Source of the DNA: Thermoproteales archaeon
GTDB taxonomy: Archaea > Thermoproteota > Thermoprotei > Thermofilales > Thermofilaceae
Direction of reading: 5' to 3'
DNA: 46,956 bases
NCBI GenBank assembly: GCA_021163245.1
Contig: JAGGXB010000105.1
Location: 1 to 46,956 of the forward strand
The position numbers and the translations under genes were made by a program. The notes beneath the pieces were generated by a model. That model saw only the letters and a program-made list of their open reading frames with translations. It had not been told where the DNA came from and made no database searches. Positions 44,627 through 46,956 of the stretch are shown piece after piece (position 1 is the first letter of the stretch; each line of letters begins with the position of its first letter).

Positions 44627-45079
44627 CTATAATCTCTCTTCTAGACCTATCTCAACATGTACAAGTTGCTGAAAATATGGAGTTGCTCTACCAAACGCTC
44701 TAGGAATATATTTTTTAAGTTTCATCCCTTGAAAAGCTGCAGCATGAACAACCCATAGTCTCGTGGTATCAAGTCCCTTAAACTCAGCGTTAGCCTCTGC
44801 ATTTTCAAGTACAGATAACACAGCTTTAGCGACTTTCACTGGATATCTTCCAGGCCCTATACCCCTTCTATGACCTACTTTACCATAGTATTTTCTGAAC
44901 GGTACAGCTCTCCTCATTTCAATTATATCTTCTAAAATTTGTTTAGCTTCATCAATCTTTTTACCCCTAATCTCTTTTAAAACCTCAACTGTTGCTTTAT
45001 ATGATATTCTTAGATCCCTACCACTAGCTATTGCAGTTCTGACAGGATCAAGTGCTACTGAATATCTCCACCTTGGCAT
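44627..45079 (-). CDS. rpl22: 50S ribosomal protein uL22
   Basis: A 150-residue archaeal-type uL22; signature features are SYKATVEVLKEIRGKKIDEA and VPFRKYYGKVGHRRG, and the C-terminal HVEIGLEE. The ATG at 45079 lies five bases after AGGGTG. It is the first gene of the cluster: uS19, uL2, uL23, uL4 and uL3, which usually precede it, are absent, and a divergent tRNA-Thr follows upstream. Confidence 0.95.
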   Translation of the reverse strand: MPRWRYSVALDPVRTAIASGRDLRISYKATVEVLKEIRGKKIDEAKQILEDIIEMRRAVPFRKYYGKVGHRRGIGPGRYPVKVAKAVLSVLENAEANAEFKGLDTTRLWVVHAAAFQGMKLKKYIPRAFGRATPYFQQLVHVEIGLEERL

Positions 45080-45243
45080 CACGACACCCTATATCGATAA
45101 CACTGATATACAACAATATAAATTTATATTCGTTACGCATATCTAGTCTCTCTAACACAAAAATAATTATAATATTACCTTGATATTATAAAACACTATT
45201 TGAGAATATTTATTTATTTTAGTTAACAAAAAATATAAGAGAA

Positions 45244-45328
45244 GCCCCGGTAGCTTAGTGGTAGAGCGACGGCCTCGTAACTATACCGAGAAAGCCGTAG
45301 GTCGCGGGTTCAAATCCCGCCCGGGGCT
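45244..45328 (+). tRNA. tRNA-Thr(CGT) with a 13-base intron
   Basis: Acceptor GCCCCGG/CCGGGGC, discriminator T as usual for archaeal tRNA-Thr, CCA encoded (45329-45331). The intron (45280-45292) is at 37/38: central helix CTCG/CGAG, bulges TAA and AAA. The spliced loop CTCGTAA on stem ACGGC/GCCGT gives anticodon CGT. Confidence 0.95.
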
Positions 45329-45368
45329 CCAAATAAAGTTTAATATAACAGTTTCAGAAAAGAAGAAT

Positions 45369-45419
45369 TTATTAATCTAACTTTTCATACACAAATCCTT
45401 AGTAGATTTAGATTAATAA
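45369..45419 (+). repeat. 12-base inverted repeat upstream of the UbiA-family gene
   Basis: TTATTAATCTAA (45369-45380) and its exact reverse complement TTAGATTAATAA (45408-45419) are separated by 27 bases. The right arm ends immediately before the GGGG ribosome-binding motif (45420-45423) of the gene starting at 45430. It could be a regulator site or, in RNA, a stem that places the ribosome-binding motif at its base. The pairing is exact; the role is inference. Confidence 0.4.
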
Positions 45420-45429
45420 GGGGCATACG

Positions 45430-46293
45430 ATGACAAAAACTAGAAAGATGTTAGCATTTATTAAACTTACCCGTATTCATCATGCTATAATGGCCGTATT
45501 AGCAGTAATAGCGGGATCAATCTCCTCAATTCCATGGATTCAGATAATAGACCAATATACAAAAAACATTGTACTAGGATCCATTGTTACAATACTAGTA
45601 GAAATGAGCGTCTTTATCTTTAATGACATATTTAATCTCAGTGAAGATATTATAAATGATCCAGACAAGCCCTTAGTAAAAAAGGAAATATCATTAAATG
45701 AAGCGAAAATTTATGGTGTGCTAACTCTTTTTTCTTCCATCATTCTTTCAATCTTTATAAGTTTTGAAAGCTTTATCCTGATTCTTCTTGCAATTATTAC
45801 AGGAATGGCCTACAATATCACTCTTAAAAAAACAGGATTTCTAGGCAATCTAATAGTAGCATTTAACACAGCTTTACCTTTCTATTATGGTGCATTATTA
45901 GTTTATGTTTTCTACGAGAAAAAGATTGTAATTTTTTATATAATCGCCTTTCTAACCGCCCTAGGTAGAGAGATAATAAAGGGTATAAGAGATATAGTAG
46001 GAGACAAAAAAGCTGGTATTCGCACACTTCCAGTTATTCTAGGACTAAAAAAATCTGGATATATAGCCACATTTCTGATAATTACAGCTATAATCTTAAG
46101 TATTCTACCATTAATGTTAGTTAAAAACATTGTCGGATACTTGTTATTTATTCTACCTACAGACATATTGCTTCTTTATTCTTCTCTTAGTATATCTTTT
46201 CATCCAGATATAGCTAACGCCTCTAAACATAGGAAAATAACTTTGATAGCCATGTTTCTAGGAATTCTGGGTTTTGCTTTTTCAAATATATAA
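45430..46293 (+). CDS. UbiA-family prenyltransferase, probable digeranylgeranylglyceryl phosphate synthase
   Basis: Membrane enzyme of 287 residues with about eight or nine helices. The first aspartate-rich motif is NDIFNLSEDIINDPDKPL (65-82) and the second is GREIIKGIRDIVGDKKAGIRTLP (about 180-202). Archaeal members with these motifs add the second geranylgeranyl chain to geranylgeranylglyceryl phosphate, making the diether core later joined by tetraether synthase. The ATG at 45430 follows AAGGGG; Met10 is an alternative. The palindrome upstream may regulate it. Confidence 0.85.
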   Translation: MTKTRKMLAFIKLTRIHHAIMAVLAVIAGSISSIPWIQIIDQYTKNIVLGSIVTILVEMSVFIFNDIFNLSEDIINDPDKPLVKKEISLNEAKIYGVLTLFSSIILSIFISFESFILILLAIITGMAYNITLKKTGFLGNLIVAFNTALPFYYGALLVYVFYEKKIVIFYIIAFLTALGREIIKGIRDIVGDKKAGIRTLPVILGLKKSGYIATFLIITAIILSILPLMLVKNIVGYLLFILPTDILLLYSSLSISFHPDIANASKHRKITLIAMFLGILGFAFSNI

Positions 46294-46365
46294 ACAGAAT
46301 AGAAAAAAGATTATATAATATTTAAAAGCTAGAATAGTAAGATACTATACAATCTGGTGCATATC

Positions 46366-46737
46366 ATGCTCTCTGAATATACATTGAGGAAAATAAAAAG
46401 ATATATCCAAGATATATTTAATGAAAAACTTCTGGCAGCTCTATTTATATTAGTAATATCTCTTAGCGTATCAGGCTTTACTTACGTATTAGTATATAAG
46501 CCCCCACCGATGACTACCACTGGTGTCATAGCACCAGGGCTAGATAGAGAAACATCAAGTGAATCAATATTAGTTACAATAACCTATATACTTGGACTGT
46601 TTGGACTATATTTAGTCTACATAGCTAGACAGCATATTCATAATCCTAAATATATGTCACTTCTTCTTATAGCTGGATCATTAATATCAGCATTAGTAAT
46701 AATTATGCTACTTACAGTATATAATATGAAAATATAA
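46366..46737 (+). CDS. small three-helix membrane protein
   Basis: A 123-residue protein with TM helices at about 22-42, 66-85 and 96-118, and a short loop (about 45-62, PPPMTTTGVIAPGLDRETSS) probably outside. The ATG at 46366 (MLSEYTLRK) is preferred to the GTG at 46357. The stop overlaps the next start (TAATG), so the two genes are coupled. Family not recognised. Confidence 0.6.
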   Translation: MLSEYTLRKIKRYIQDIFNEKLLAALFILVISLSVSGFTYVLVYKPPPMTTTGVIAPGLDRETSSESILVTITYILGLFGLYLVYIARQHIHNPKYMSLLLIAGSLISALVIIMLLTVYNMKI

Positions 46738-46956
46738 TGGAAAAGATCATCGGAGAAATATTAAAACATATCACCAGTGGTATAACACTAGTTTATGGCC
46801 AACCATACACTTTTAAAACAAAAATAGCCTTATACATAGCATCCTATTTAAATGGAAATATTTACTATATCGCAAATGGAAAACATAAAAGAAAAAAACT
46901 TGCTTCTAATAAAAAAATATTTAAAACAAACTCATTTATAGAAGAAACATATATTC
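46737..46956 (+). CDS. RecA/KaiC-like ATPase, N-terminal fragment cut by the window end
   Basis: The first 73 codons, open to the end of the window. It begins MEKIIGEILKHITSGITLVY and has the P-loop-like GQPYTFKT near residues 21-28, where the usual second Gly is replaced, so the Walker A is degenerate (G-X5-K-T preserved). The layout resembles RadB/KaiC-type ATPases, in which a helix precedes the P loop. The start overlaps the preceding stop by one base. Identity beyond RecA-like is not secure. Confidence 0.5.
   Translation, partial: MEKIIGEILKHITSGITLVYGQPYTFKTKIALYIASYLNGNIYYIANGKHKRKKLASNKKIFKTNSFIEETYI

Overview
The window is chromosomal DNA of a hyperthermophilic archaeon of the Thermoproteota (Crenarchaeota). 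The evidence is an AT-rich sequence with local GC-rich islands only at RNA genes, Shine-Dalgarno-like GGTG motifs, BHB introns in every tRNA gene present, a cbf5 gene interrupted by a BHB-type intron, an Orc1/Cdc6 initiator, TFE, EF-1A and archaeal ribosomal proteins. A Desulfurococcales-like member with low GC fits best. That rank is inference; no rRNA gene is present to settle it.

Layout. (1) 98-11227 is a two-armed type IV pilus-like locus. The minus arm encodes a secretion ATPase with a fused winged helix, a membrane-anchored HTH regulator and two pilin-like proteins. The plus arm, divergent from a shared palindrome-bearing promoter region, encodes a double T2SF-domain membrane platform and five tightly packed or overlapping pilin-like single-pass proteins, the last of 725 residues. 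(2) 11268-23076 is informational: a GPN GTPase, Orc1/Cdc6 with an ORB-like element at its promoter, EF-1A-uS10-tRNA-Ser, EMC3-like protein, eL34-Cmk-eL14-Cbf5, TFE-Trm56-HflX-aMBF1, a PUA protein and five tRNA genes. (3) 23187-29723 holds a tetraether-synthase-like radical SAM enzyme with a small partner, a flippase-like membrane protein, a prepilin peptidase (likely the processing enzyme for the pilins), GluRS and a Trm112-like protein. (4) 29929-35738 is mostly secreted or membrane proteins: an Ig-like surface protein, an M48 peptidase, a TM/zinc-ribbon protein and a transglutaminase-like protein. (5) 35800-41746 holds PhoH-KH, topoisomerase IA, Sua5, an ASCH protein and a DHH phosphoesterase. 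(6) 41751-45079 is a ribosomal fragment uL22-uS3-uL29-Rpp29-uS17-uL14 flanked by a nuclease gene and tRNAs. (7) 45244-46956 holds tRNA-Thr, a UbiA-family lipid prenyltransferase, a small membrane protein and the start of a RecA-like ATPase.

The least expected signals are two short elements (26680-26738 minus, 33935-33992 plus) with the same kink-turn/box C/D-like architecture. Each has a 5-bp closing stem, a C box AUGAUUA and a D box AUGA, so that the usual G-C pair is replaced by U-A in both. Each lies 26-45 nt upstream of, and in the same orientation as, a membrane-protein gene. They are either box C/D sRNAs or L7Ae-binding leader kink-turns. Also notable are tRNA-Val and tRNA-Ile genes with two introns each, a D-loop intron in tRNA-Arg(CCT), and the cbf5 intron, which a standard gene caller would read as a frameshift.

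No CRISPR array, insertion sequence or integrase was seen. No stretch longer than about 300 bases lacks a gene. Starts were moved downstream of the longest reading frame wherever the upstream GTG/TTG codon is itself part of a GGTG ribosome-binding motif.
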